Origin: Nocardia sp. NBC_00416
Lineage (GTDB): Bacteria; Actinomycetota; Actinomycetes; Mycobacteriales; Mycobacteriaceae
Assembly (NCBI RefSeq): GCF_036032445.1
Contig: NZ_CP107932.1
Span: forward strand, 4,404,501 to 4,468,500
Direction: 5' to 3'
DNA: 64,000 nucleotides
The notes under the pieces are model-generated. The model was not told the origin of the DNA. It was given only the letters and a program-made list of their open reading frames with translations, and did not search any database. Of this stretch, positions 17,545 to 24,706 are shown one piece after another; the stretch's first letter is position 1; each line of letters opens with the position of its first letter. The position numbers and the translations under genes are program-made.

Positions 17545-18516
17545 TCAGGCGCGGCGCGGGGCCGGACCGGGCGGTTCGGGCGCCGGGGGGTGCGGCTCCC
17601 CGTGACTCGTCACGCGCGCGCCCGGCACCGGCCCGGTGGCGGTGCGTACGCTGCGGGCCACCCCGGCGCCGGAGAGTTCGGCCGCGACCGCGACCGCCGA
17701 TTCGGCCGATTCGCACAGGAACGCGCAGGTCGGTCCGGAGCCGGAGACCACTCCGGCCAGTGCGCCCACCTCCACGCCCGCACGCAGGGTGCGGCGCAGG
17801 TCAGGGCGCAGCGATACCGCGGCGGCCTGGAGGTCGTTGCCGAGCAGCGGTGCGAGCTGTTTCGCGTCACCCGAGGCCAGCGCCTGCATGATCTCCTGCG
17901 GTTCCCCGAGCCGGGGTGGGCTGCCCTGGACGCGCAGCCGGTCGAGTTCGGTGAAGACCTCCGGAGTGGACAGTCCGCCCTTGGCCAGCGCCAGCACCCA
18001 GTGGAAGGCATTGCGCGACAGCACCGGCAGCAGCCGCTCGCCGCGCCCGGTGCCCAGCGCCGTACCGCCGTGCAGGGCGAACGGCACATCACTGCCGAGT
18101 TCGGCGGCCACGGCGGCGAGTTCGTCGCGGTTGAGGCCCAGTTCCCACAACTCGTTCAGCCCGACCAGCGCGGCGGCCGCGTCGGCGCTGCCGCCGGCCA
18201 TCCCGCCGGCGACCGGGATGCCCTTGTCGATGGCGATCTCCACCAGCGGGGCGCGGCCGGCCAGCTGGGCGAGCCGGACCGCGGCCTTCCACACCAGGTT
18301 GGTGCGATCGGTGGGTACTTCGGCGGCGCCTTCACCGGTGACCCGGAGAGTGAGCGAGTTGGCGGGTGTGATCTCCAGGTCGTCGGCGAGGGAGAGCGCC
18401 TGGAAGACGGTGGTGAGCTCGTGGTAGCCGTCGGCGCGCAGGTCACCTACTCCCAGATGGAGGTTCACCTTCGAAGGAGCCCGTACGGTGACGGGGCTGG
18501 GCACAACGGACAGCAC
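17545..18516 (-). CDS. ispE: 4-diphosphocytidyl-2-C-methyl-D-erythritol kinase IspE
   Basis: A 323-residue GHMP-family kinase of the MEP isoprenoid pathway. Motif 1 is 'VRAPSKVNLHLGVGDLRADG', the ATP loop is 'PVAGGMAGGSADAAAALVG', and the C-terminal 'GVVSGSGPTCAFLC' is the third GHMP motif. The C-terminus is a Pro-rich tail. The start chosen is the GTG at 18516 (VLSVVPSP); the open frame further upstream runs through a degenerate 68-bp repeat unit and is unlikely to be coding. Order ksgA-ispE is conserved with mycobacteria, although a small plus-strand copper-chaperone gene sits between them here. Confidence 0.95.
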   Translation of the reverse strand: MLSVVPSPVTVRAPSKVNLHLGVGDLRADGYHELTTVFQALSLADDLEITPANSLTLRVTGEGAAEVPTDRTNLVWKAAVRLAQLAGRAPLVEIAIDKGIPVAGGMAGGSADAAAALVGLNELWELGLNRDELAAVAAELGSDVPFALHGGTALGTGRGERLLPVLSRNAFHWVLALAKGGLSTPEVFTELDRLRVQGSPPRLGEPQEIMQALASGDAKQLAPLLGNDLQAAAVSLRPDLRRTLRAGVEVGALAGVVSGSGPTCAFLCESAESAVAVAAELSGAGVARSVRTATGPVPGARVTSHGEPHPPAPEPPGPAPRRA

Positions 18517-18526
18517 GGTGACCCAG

Positions 18527-18595
18527 CCTAATGTGCACAGCTGGAGGAGGCCCAACGATAGTCGGCGCACGGCCGGGGCGAAGGCGGAGGGGACG
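18527..18595. repeat. Degenerate fourth copy of the 68-bp repeat
   Basis: This stretch begins CCTAATGTGCAC and ends with CGCACGGCCGGGGCGAAGGC and GGAGGGGACG. It lines up with the 68-bp units at 17325-17511 over the same length, but the middle part has diverged. It abuts the chosen ispE start codon. ispE is therefore bracketed by related repeats in the same orientation. Confidence 0.6.
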
Positions 18596-18728
18596 CCTGA
18601 CGGCTGCCCCTCCGGCGGCATGGTGGAAGCCGCGCTGCCGCCTCCGGGTCCGCGTTCCGGGGCGAATGAGGCGGGTGCCAGCGGTCCGGGCGTTTCACGA
18701 TCGAAGCCGGAGCCATCATTGCCCCAAC

Positions 18729-18747
18729 TACCCCCCAGGGGTATATT
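18729..18747 (+). promoter_or_regulatory. CsoR-like operator overlapping the copZ promoter
   Basis: TACCCC-CCA-GGGGTA (18729-18743) is a G/C-tract inverted repeat of the type bound by copper-sensing CsoR repressors. A TATATT -10-like hexamer overlaps its right end (18742-18747). It lies about 45 bp upstream of the copper-chaperone ATG. Regulation by a CsoR encoded elsewhere is inferred. Confidence 0.6.
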
Positions 18748-18790
18748 GGCGGCACGGTCCCGACCGGGGATTCAGCACGAAGGAGATGCC

Positions 18791-19000
18791 ATGCCCACGA
18801 CCAGCACCTACACCGTCGCCGGGATGACCTGCGGACACTGCGTCCAGGCGGTGCAGACCGAAATCGGCAAGATCGACGGCGTCACCAGCGTCGAGGTCGA
18901 TCTCGCCTCCGGCCGAGTCGCCGTGGAGGGCACCGGCCCCATCGCCGCCGCCGATATCGCGGCCGCGGTCGACGAAGCGGGCTACGAAATCGCCGGCTGA
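18791..19000 (+). CDS. CopZ-like copper chaperone (heavy-metal-associated domain)
   Basis: A 69-residue single HMA-domain protein. The metal site is 'GMTCGHCVQAV' (C-x2-C) and the fold ends 'AAAVDEAGYEIAG' as in CopZ. It has no signal peptide, so it acts in the cytoplasm by carrying Cu(I) to an exporter or to CsoR. The ATG at 18791 is preceded by AAGGAG at a good distance. No P-type ATPase or CsoR gene is adjacent, so it stands alone between ispE and ksgA. Confidence 0.92.
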   Translation: MPTTSTYTVAGMTCGHCVQAVQTEIGKIDGVTSVEVDLASGRVAVEGTGPIAAADIAAAVDEAGYEIAG

Positions 19001-19001
19001 G

Positions 19002-19883
19002 TCAGGACTGCGCGGCGAGACGGACGAACGCCGCGGTATCCAGGGTTTCCCCGCGAGCGGTCGGCGCGATCCCGGCGGCGAGCAGCCGCCGCTCGGCTGC
19101 CGCGGGGCTGCCCGCCCAGCCCGCCAACGCGGCGCGCAAGGTTTTGCGGCGCTGCGCGAACGCCAGATCGATCACTTCGAAAACCCGGCGCCGGTGCGCT
19201 TCGTCGACCGGCCACGGCGATTCGGCGAACCGGTCGATCCGCACCAGACCCGATTCGACCTGCGGGACGGGCCAGAACACTTGACGCCCGACCGCACCCG
19301 CCTTGCGCACCGTCCCGTAGAACCCCGCCTTGACACTGGGCACCCCGTAGACCCGGCCGCCCGGCGCCGCCGCGAGCCGATCGGCGACCTCGGCCTGCAC
19401 CATCACCAGTGCGGTGGCGATACTCGGGAACTCGGCCATCAGGTGCAACAGCACCGGTACGGCGACGTTGTAGGGGAGATTCGCGACCAGCGCCGTCGGC
19501 GCCGACGGCAGCGCGTCCGCCCGGACCCGCAGTGCGTCACCCGGAATCACGGTCAGCCGCCCGGCCAGCGAGTCCGCCCGCTCCCGCACCGTCGCGGGCA
19601 ACTGCCCGGCCAGCACCGGGTCGATCTCCACCGCGAGCACCGCGTCCACGACGTCCAGCAGGGCCAGCGTCAGCGAACCGAGCCCGGGCCCCACTTCCAG
19701 CACGGTGTCCGCGCGGCCGACTCCGGCGGCGGTCACGATCCGCCGGACCGTGTTCGCGTCGTGCACGAAGTTCTGCCCGAGTTGTTTGGTCGGGCGCACA
19801 CCGAGCCGCTCGGCCAGCTCACGCACCTGCGCGGGCCCCAGCAGGGCCGCCTGGCCACGCACCATCATCTCGGCATCCGACAC
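19002..19883 (-). CDS. ksgA: 16S rRNA (adenine1518-N6/adenine1519-N6)-dimethyltransferase KsgA/RsmA
   Basis: A 293-residue SAM-dependent enzyme that dimethylates two adjacent adenines in the 3' end of 16S rRNA. Motifs are 'QLGQNFVHDANTVRRIV' near the N-terminus, SAM loop 'LEVGPGLGSLTLALLD' and catalytic 'NLPYN'. 'AFAQRRKTLRAAL' lies in the C-terminal domain. It is in the conserved tatD-(rpfB)-ksgA-ispE order. A 24-bp tandem repeat array sits just upstream of its start. Confidence 0.96.
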   Translation of the reverse strand: MSDAEMMVRGQAALLGPAQVRELAERLGVRPTKQLGQNFVHDANTVRRIVTAAGVGRADTVLEVGPGLGSLTLALLDVVDAVLAVEIDPVLAGQLPATVRERADSLAGRLTVIPGDALRVRADALPSAPTALVANLPYNVAVPVLLHLMAEFPSIATALVMVQAEVADRLAAAPGGRVYGVPSVKAGFYGTVRKAGAVGRQVFWPVPQVESGLVRIDRFAESPWPVDEAHRRRVFEVIDLAFAQRRKTLRAALAGWAGSPAAAERRLLAAGIAPTARGETLDTAAFVRLAAQS

Positions 19884-19922
19884 CGGGAAAACCTACCAAC
19901 TCCATTACCGACGGCGGGATCG

Positions 19923-20005
19923 GCACAGCCGTGTACGGCCGGGCGGGCACAGCCGTGAACGGCCGGGCGGGCACAGCCGTGAACGGCCGGGCGGACACAG
20001 CCGCG
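19923..20005. repeat. 24-bp tandem repeat, about 3.5 copies
   Basis: Units with CACAGCCGTGAACGGCCGGG recur exactly every 24 bp at 19923, 19947, 19971 and 19995 (last one partial). There are no unique spacers, so this is a simple tandem repeat and not CRISPR. It lies between the ksgA start and the rpfB-like small gene. Read on the minus strand it could encode a short peptide repeat, but no start or ribosome-binding site supports that. Confidence 0.9.
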
Positions 20006-20066
20006 GGCAGCTCCCGGTCGACGAGGCGGCGGGCGATTGCCGGTGCGGCCCGATCGCCGGCCGGGG

Positions 20067-20255
20067 TCAGGCGGCGAAGGAGTCCAGCGAGTGGGAGACA
20101 CCGATCGGAGCGGACCGGGCCCGTTCGCTGCCGGAGTCGTGGGTGGCGATGGCCGCGCCGGCGCCGGCGATCAGCACCAGCAGTACAGCGGCGATGACCA
20201 TGTACAGCAGCGGCGAGCGTGAGGAGTTGATCCTCGCAAAGGGTGACACGATCAC
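20067..20255 (-). CDS. 62-residue membrane peptide in the rpfB position; probable RpfB N-terminal remnant
   Basis: The product has a short basic N-terminus with 'ARINSSRSPLLY', one hydrophobic segment (about residues 17-40) and a short polar tail. In relatives, tatD and ksgA flank rpfB, a secreted cell-wall hydrolase that starts with a similar basic stretch and anchor helix. None of the DUF348, G5 or transglycosylase domains is present here or downstream. I infer that this is what remains of rpfB, or a new small membrane protein made from its start. The GTG start has no clear ribosome-binding site; a second GTG at 20249 is possible. Confidence 0.5.
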   Translation of the reverse strand: MIVSPFARINSSRSPLLYMVIAAVLLVLIAGAGAAIATHDSGSERARSAPIGVSHSLDSFAA

Positions 20256-20369
20256 GGGACGATAACGAAGCCCGTGGCCGACGACAACCGCAACGAACCG
20301 ACCCGATGGTTTTTCACATCACCGATATGTGCCGACACCCCAGATAGGCGAGATACTCCGGCGCTCGAT

Positions 20370-20385
20370 TGTGATTCAGGTCACT
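20370..20385. promoter_or_regulatory. CRP/GlxR-like site upstream of the rpfB-position gene
   Basis: TGTGA-TTCAGG-TCACT matches the actinobacterial CRP consensus TGTGA-N6-TCACA with one mismatch. It lies 115 bp upstream of the small gene at 20067-20255 and 16 bp after the tatD stop. CRP control of an rpf gene is known in M. tuberculosis (rpfA), so the site fits an ancestral rpf promoter. Confidence 0.5.
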
Positions 20386-20400
20386 CAAGATCAAGAGGGT

Positions 20401-21237
20401 CTACCAGCGCCCGAATCGGTACACCCGCCGAGCGTTCGCCGTGCTGATCTCCGCCAGTTCACGCGGGTCCTGACCACGCAGTTCCGCCACCGCCCGCACG
20501 GTGTAGGGCAGGCAGTACGGCTCGTTCGGCGCGCCCCGATACGGATGTGGCGTCAGATACGGCGCATCGGTCTCCACGAGCAACTGCTCGTCGGGCACCA
20601 CCTTCACCGCCTCCCGCAATTCGCGCGCGTTCTTGAAACTCGCCGTCCCCGAAAAACTCAGCACATATCCCTCGGCCACACACGACAACGCCATATTCGC
20701 GTCCGAAGAGAAGCAGTGGAAGATCACCGTCTCCGGGGCGCCCTCGTCCAGCAGGACGGCCAGCAGATCGTGATCGGCCTCGCGGTTGTGGATCATCAGC
20801 GGTTTGCCGACCCGTTTGGCCAGATCGATATGCCAGCGGAATCCCTCGATCTGGGTTTCGATATCCGCGCAGCCGTCCAGTTTTCCCGGCCAGTAGTAGT
20901 CGAGCCCGGTCTCCCCGACCGCTACCACCCGGGGATCGGCCACCAATTTCGCCAACTCGGTCCGCGCGGCATCGTCGAGCGCGCCGGCCCGGGTCGGATG
21001 CAGGGCGACGGCGGCGTACACACGATCGTCCCAATTCGCCGCCCGCACCGCCCAGCGGGCCGCCGCCAGGTCGTCGGCCACGGTCACCACCCGGCCCACC
21101 CCGACATCAGCCGCCCGGTCGACCATCGCCGTCACCGACGCGGCGTCGGTGGCGCCGCAGGCGTCCAGATGGGTGTGCGCGTCGACCAACGGCGCCAACG
21201 GTTCGGGCGGCGGCGGGGCGGGACGCTGCGCGCTCAT
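20401..21237 (-). CDS. tatD: TatD family metal-dependent hydrolase
   Basis: A 278-residue TIM-barrel hydrolase (3'-5' DNase type). Metal ligands are visible in 'LVDAHTHLDACG', 'VAVGETGLDYYW', 'PLMIHNREAD', 'VIFHCFSSD' and 'LLVETDAPYLTPHPYRG'. The start chosen is the ATG at 21237 (MSAQRPAPPPP); the open frame upstream is Arg/Cys-rich and not family-like. It precedes the rpfB position as in mycobacteria. It is divergent from metG, with 281 bp between the start codons; a TAGCCT hexamer near 21449 may be the metG -10 box. Confidence 0.95.
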   Translation of the reverse strand: MSAQRPAPPPPEPLAPLVDAHTHLDACGATDAASVTAMVDRAADVGVGRVVTVADDLAAARWAVRAANWDDRVYAAVALHPTRAGALDDAARTELAKLVADPRVVAVGETGLDYYWPGKLDGCADIETQIEGFRWHIDLAKRVGKPLMIHNREADHDLLAVLLDEGAPETVIFHCFSSDANMALSCVAEGYVLSFSGTASFKNARELREAVKVVPDEQLLVETDAPYLTPHPYRGAPNEPYCLPYTVRAVAELRGQDPRELAEISTANARRVYRFGRW

Positions 21238-21518
21238 CGGTCCGCGACCCGTCGCCGGAGCGAGCGGACGCGCGGAACGGGACCCGCCACACGAGCAGGC
21301 CGGGGCACACGCACACGATCGAGAAGAGGCACGCGCACCACAGTAGAGACCCCGCCCCCGCCCCGCGGAGCGGCGGCACCGCCACCGCCGGGCCCGGCCG
21401 GACACGGTGCGGCGCCGAATTCGGTTCCGGCCCGCGAACCCGTGCCAGTAGCCTCTGATGGCATGAACACGCAGTCGAGTCGGGATCACTGCGGTCCGCA
21501 TGATGGAATCGACACACC

Positions 21519-23084
21519 ATGAGCGCAGTCGATCGCCCCGCCTTCTACATCACCACGGCCATCGCGTACCCGAACGGTGCGCCGCATATCGGGCATGCCT
21601 ACGAGTACATCTCCTCGGACGCACTCGCCCGGTTCAAGCGGCTCGACGGGTACGACGTGTTCTTCATGACCGGAACCGACGAGCACGGCCAGAAGATGCA
21701 GCAGACCGCCGCCGCCGAGAACATTCCGGTGGAAGAGCTGGCCGCGCGCAACTCCGATGTGTTCGAGCAGATGGACAAGACCCTCGACATCTCCTTCGAC
21801 CGCTTCATCCGCACCACCGACGCCGACCACCATGCCGCCAGCGTCGCGATCTGGCAGCGGATGCTGGACAACGGCGATATCTACCTGGACAACTACTCCG
21901 GCTGGTACTCGGTGCGCGACGAGGCGTTCTACACCGAGGAGGAGACCACCCTGCTCGACGACGACAGCCGCATCTCCACCGAATCCAAGACCCCGGTCAC
22001 CTGGACCGAGGAATCCAACTTCTTCTTCCGGCTCTCCGCCTACCAGGACAAGCTGCTCGCGCTCTACGACGAACATCCGGAGTTCATCGCCCCGGCGACC
22101 CGCCGCAACGAGATCGTGAGCTATGTGAAGGCCGGGCTCAAGGACCTGTCCATCTCGCGCACCACCTTCGACTGGGGCATTCCGGTCCCGGGCCACCCCG
22201 ACCACGTGATGTACGTCTGGGTGGACGCGCTCACCAACTACCTCACCGGAGCCGGCTTCCCGAACACCGATTCCGCCGCGTTCGGCAAGTACTGGCCCGC
22301 GGATGTGCACATCATCGGCAAGGACATCACCCGCTTCCACACCGTGTACTGGCCCGCGTTCCTGATGTCGGCCGGTGTCGAACTGCCACGCCGCGTCTTC
22401 GTCCACGGGTTCCTGTACAACAAGGGCGAGAAGATGTCGAAATCGGTCGGCAATGTGGTCGACCCGATCGAACTCGTCGACACCTACGGCCTCGACGCCC
22501 TGCGCTTCTTCCTGCTGCGCGAGATCTCCTACGGGCAGGACGGCAGCTACAGCCACGAGGCGATCGTGTCCCGGATCAACGCCGACCTGGCCAACGAACT
22601 CGGCAACCTGGTGCAGCGCAGCCTGACCATGGTCGCCAAGAACTGCGGCGCGGCCGTCCCCACCCCCGGCGAGTTCACCGCCGACGACCGGGCACTGCTC
22701 GACCGGGTGAACGGGCTGCTGGAACGCTGCCGGACCGAATTCGACATCCAGCAGATCCATCTGGCGCTCGAACAGATCTGGCTGACCCTCGGCGAGACCA
22801 ACCGCTACTTCAGCGCGCAGGCGCCCTGGGCGCTGCGCAAATCCGGCACCGAAGAAGATCTGGCCCGGATGGCGACGGTCCTCTACGTCACCCTCGAGGT
22901 GATCCGGATCGTGGCGATCCTCGTCCAGCCGGTCGTCCCGGGTTCGGCGGCGAAGATCCTGGACCTGCTCGCCCAGCAGTCCCGCGACTTCGCCGATATC
23001 GCCACCCCGCTGACGCCCGGTGTCGCACTGCCGGCCCCCGCGCCGGTGTTCCCGCGCTATGTGGAGCCGAAAACGGAGGAATGA
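21519..23084 (+). CDS. metG: Methionyl-tRNA synthetase
   Basis: A 521-residue class I synthetase. The HIGH motif is in 'NGAPHIGHAYEYISSDALAR' and the KMSKS loop is 'GEKMSKSVGN'. 'TGTDEHGQKMQQ' is also present. The zinc-knuckle cysteines of the longer E. coli-type enzyme are missing and there is no C-terminal tRNA-binding domain, as in the short MetG form of mycobacteria. The gene converges on rsmI, with an 11-bp gap. Confidence 0.97.
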   Translation: MSAVDRPAFYITTAIAYPNGAPHIGHAYEYISSDALARFKRLDGYDVFFMTGTDEHGQKMQQTAAAENIPVEELAARNSDVFEQMDKTLDISFDRFIRTTDADHHAASVAIWQRMLDNGDIYLDNYSGWYSVRDEAFYTEEETTLLDDDSRISTESKTPVTWTEESNFFFRLSAYQDKLLALYDEHPEFIAPATRRNEIVSYVKAGLKDLSISRTTFDWGIPVPGHPDHVMYVWVDALTNYLTGAGFPNTDSAAFGKYWPADVHIIGKDITRFHTVYWPAFLMSAGVELPRRVFVHGFLYNKGEKMSKSVGNVVDPIELVDTYGLDALRFFLLREISYGQDGSYSHEAIVSRINADLANELGNLVQRSLTMVAKNCGAAVPTPGEFTADDRALLDRVNGLLERCRTEFDIQQIHLALEQIWLTLGETNRYFSAQAPWALRKSGTEEDLARMATVLYVTLEVIRIVAILVQPVVPGSAAKILDLLAQQSRDFADIATPLTPGVALPAPAPVFPRYVEPKTEE

Positions 23085-23095
23085 TCCGAGCGGGT

Positions 23096-23944
23096 CTAGT
23101 CCACCGCGGCGCGGCGGGCGGCCAGCACGGCATCGTAGAGTTCACGGCGTGACACGCCGGCGACCTCGGCGATCTCCGCGCTCGCGTCCTTGAGACGCAG
23201 CCCCGCCGCGGCACGCTCCTCCACCTGGGCCACCAGGTCCTCCGGATCCAGCACAGTGGCGGACGCGCCCTCCAGCACCACGGTGATCTCGCCCCGCGCA
23301 CCGTCCACCGCCCATTGCGCGAGCTCGGCGAGGGTGCCGCGGACAACCTCCTCGTAGGTCTTGGTGAGTTCACGGCACACCGCCGCCCGCCGGTCACCGC
23401 CCAGCACCTCGACGGCGTCGGCGAGGCAATCGGCCAGCCGGTGCGGAGCCTCGAAGAACACACAGGCCCGGCGCTCACCGACCAGCGTGCCCAGCCACTC
23501 CTTACGGCGCCCCGACTTGCGCGGCGCGAAACCGTCGAAGCAGAACCGGTCCACGGGCAGCGCCGACAGCGCCAGCGCGGTGGTCACCGCCGACGGCCCC
23601 GGCAGACAGGTCACCGGCAGGCCGCGCTCGGCACAGGCCGCCACCAGCCGATACCCGGGATCGCTCACCGACGGCATCCCCGCGTCGGTGACCAGCAGCA
23701 CGGTCCGGCCGTCCGCGATCTCGGTCAGCAGCGCCGGAATCCGCGCCGACTCGACGTGATCGTAGAAACTGACCACCCGCCCACCGATCTCCACTCCGAG
23801 CGCGTCGGCCAGCGACCGGGTGCGCCGGGTGTCCTCCGCCGCGACGATATCGGCGCTGCCCAACGCGTCCCGCAACCGGAGCGAGGCATCGCCGATCGCC
23901 CCGAGAGGTGTCGCCGCCAATATCAGCCCGCCCTGCGTCACCAC
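23096..23944 (-). CDS. rsmI: 16S rRNA (cytidine1402-2'-O)-methyltransferase RsmI
   Basis: A 282-residue tetrapyrrole-methylase-fold enzyme acting on 16S rRNA. Motifs are 'LAATPLGAIGDASLRLRDAL', 'VAAEDTRRTRSLAD', 'VTDAGMPSVSDPGYRLV' and 'FEAPHRLADCL'. The metG-rsmI-pmt neighbourhood is the same as in M. tuberculosis (Rv1007c-Rv1003-Rv1002c). A long hairpin lies about 70 bp upstream of the start codon. Confidence 0.95.
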   Translation of the reverse strand: MVTQGGLILAATPLGAIGDASLRLRDALGSADIVAAEDTRRTRSLADALGVEIGGRVVSFYDHVESARIPALLTEIADGRTVLLVTDAGMPSVSDPGYRLVAACAERGLPVTCLPGPSAVTTALALSALPVDRFCFDGFAPRKSGRRKEWLGTLVGERRACVFFEAPHRLADCLADAVEVLGGDRRAAVCRELTKTYEEVVRGTLAELAQWAVDGARGEITVVLEGASATVLDPEDLVAQVEERAAAGLRLKDASAEIAEVAGVSRRELYDAVLAARRAAVD

Positions 23945-24015
23945 ACTCCTGCCCGGCCCGGCCGATCCGGGCCTGTCACCGCTGGCAGTGTATTTGGCGC
24001 GCTGGCGCGCGCGGG

Positions 24016-24109
24016 GGTTGAGGCCCCCTTGGTCCCGGCGTTCAGCCCTCGAGACTCGTGCCTGCGGCGCATGCGCTTCGAGGGCTGAACGCCGGGACCG
24101 GCCTCAACC
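24016..24109. repeat. Long-stem hairpin element, copy 1
   Basis: Perfect 22-bp arms (24031-24052 and 24078-24099; GGTCCCGGCG...CCTCGA paired with its reverse complement) enclose a 25-base loop. An outer 10-bp perfect arm pair adds to it (24016-24025 and 24100-24109, GGTTGAGGCC / GGCCTCAACC). The loop starts GACTCG and ends GCATGCGCT. The same loop and arm layout appears in inverted orientation at 24452-24539. It lies between two divergent genes, so it is not a simple terminator. Confidence 0.9.
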
Positions 24110-24451
24110 CTTCAAGTGTCTCGCTGAACTCGACGCCGACGGTCACGCTGCACACCGAACCCACGACCCACCAGTCCGCACCAGCAAAACCCGAACATCT
24201 CCCCTCCACGAACCGCCACACCACCCCTGCACCGAACCTCCCACGACCCACCGCGGCAGCATCACGGCGTGGGGAGTTATCGGTGGCGCGGGAGTTAGGG
24301 GAAGGCCCATACGGACGCGCCGCAGCACACGCGAATTCGGGGCCTGAACCCGCGCCTCTGCTCAACACTCCGCCGAGGCACCCCGCCCCGGTCTCCCGTC
24401 CGCGAACGGCCGCACCCACCCTGCGCCGAGTCCAGCGAGGCCCTCGAAGGT

Positions 24452-24539
24452 TGCGGCCCGGCCCGCTGTTCAGCGCCCGAAGCGCATGCGGCGCAGCCGC
24501 GAGTCTCGGGTGCTGAACAGCGGGCCCTCTGGGGCCGCA
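24452..24539. repeat. Long-stem hairpin element, copy 2 (inverted)
   Basis: Arms 24460-24480 and 24506-24526 pair over 21 bp with one wobble position, around a 25-base loop. An outer pair of 8 bp (24452-24459 with 24532-24539) adds to the stem. The loop, read on the minus strand, starts GACTCG and ends GCATGCGCT, like copy 1. The stem sequence differs from copy 1 at several places, yet both arms change together, so pairing is kept. Confidence 0.88.
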
Positions 24540-24637
24540 CCCGCGCCGCCCCAGGCGGCGCAATTAAACACAGACCTTCCCGAGCAACCCCACCTCCCCA
24601 CCTCCGCCAGTGAGCCCACCCTCACCGTCACGCGCGA

Positions 24638-24665
24638 CCCACCCCCACCTCCACCCCTCCACCCC
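24638..24665 (-). other. Potential G-quadruplex motif upstream of pmt
   Basis: On the minus strand the sequence has four G runs (GGGG, GGGG, GGGGG, GGG) separated by 4, 7 and 1 bases, a standard G3+N1-7 pattern. It lies 42 bp before the pmt start codon, on the template strand. Whether it folds is unknown. Confidence 0.4.
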
Positions 24666-24706
24666 GCAACGCAGAAGGCGACGCATTTACACATAAGCTC
24701 GGGGCT

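Larger units (their letters stand above)
23945..24706. other. 762-bp non-coding region between divergent rsmI and pmt
   Basis: No gene is supported here. Open frames in it are low-complexity and lack ribosome-binding sites. It contains two long hairpins that are inverted copies of each other (24016-24109 and 24452-24539). Between 24110 and 24450 the plus strand is C-rich. A run of C tracts at 24638-24665 gives a G-quadruplex-type pattern on the minus strand just upstream of pmt. A minimal pmt promoter may lie near 24680-24695 (TTTACACATAAG). Confidence 0.6.

Noticed and set aside
19923..20005. Possible CRISPR array
   Set aside because: The repeats are directly adjacent with no unique spacers and no cas gene is in the window.
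20256..20400. A ydaO-type (c-di-AMP) riboswitch in front of the rpfB-position gene
   Set aside because: Such leaders are known for rpf genes, but I see none of the conserved blocks and the space is short.
24042..24563. Minus-strand open frame between rsmI and pmt
   Set aside because: It crosses both hairpin elements, has no ribosome-binding site and its product is low-complexity.
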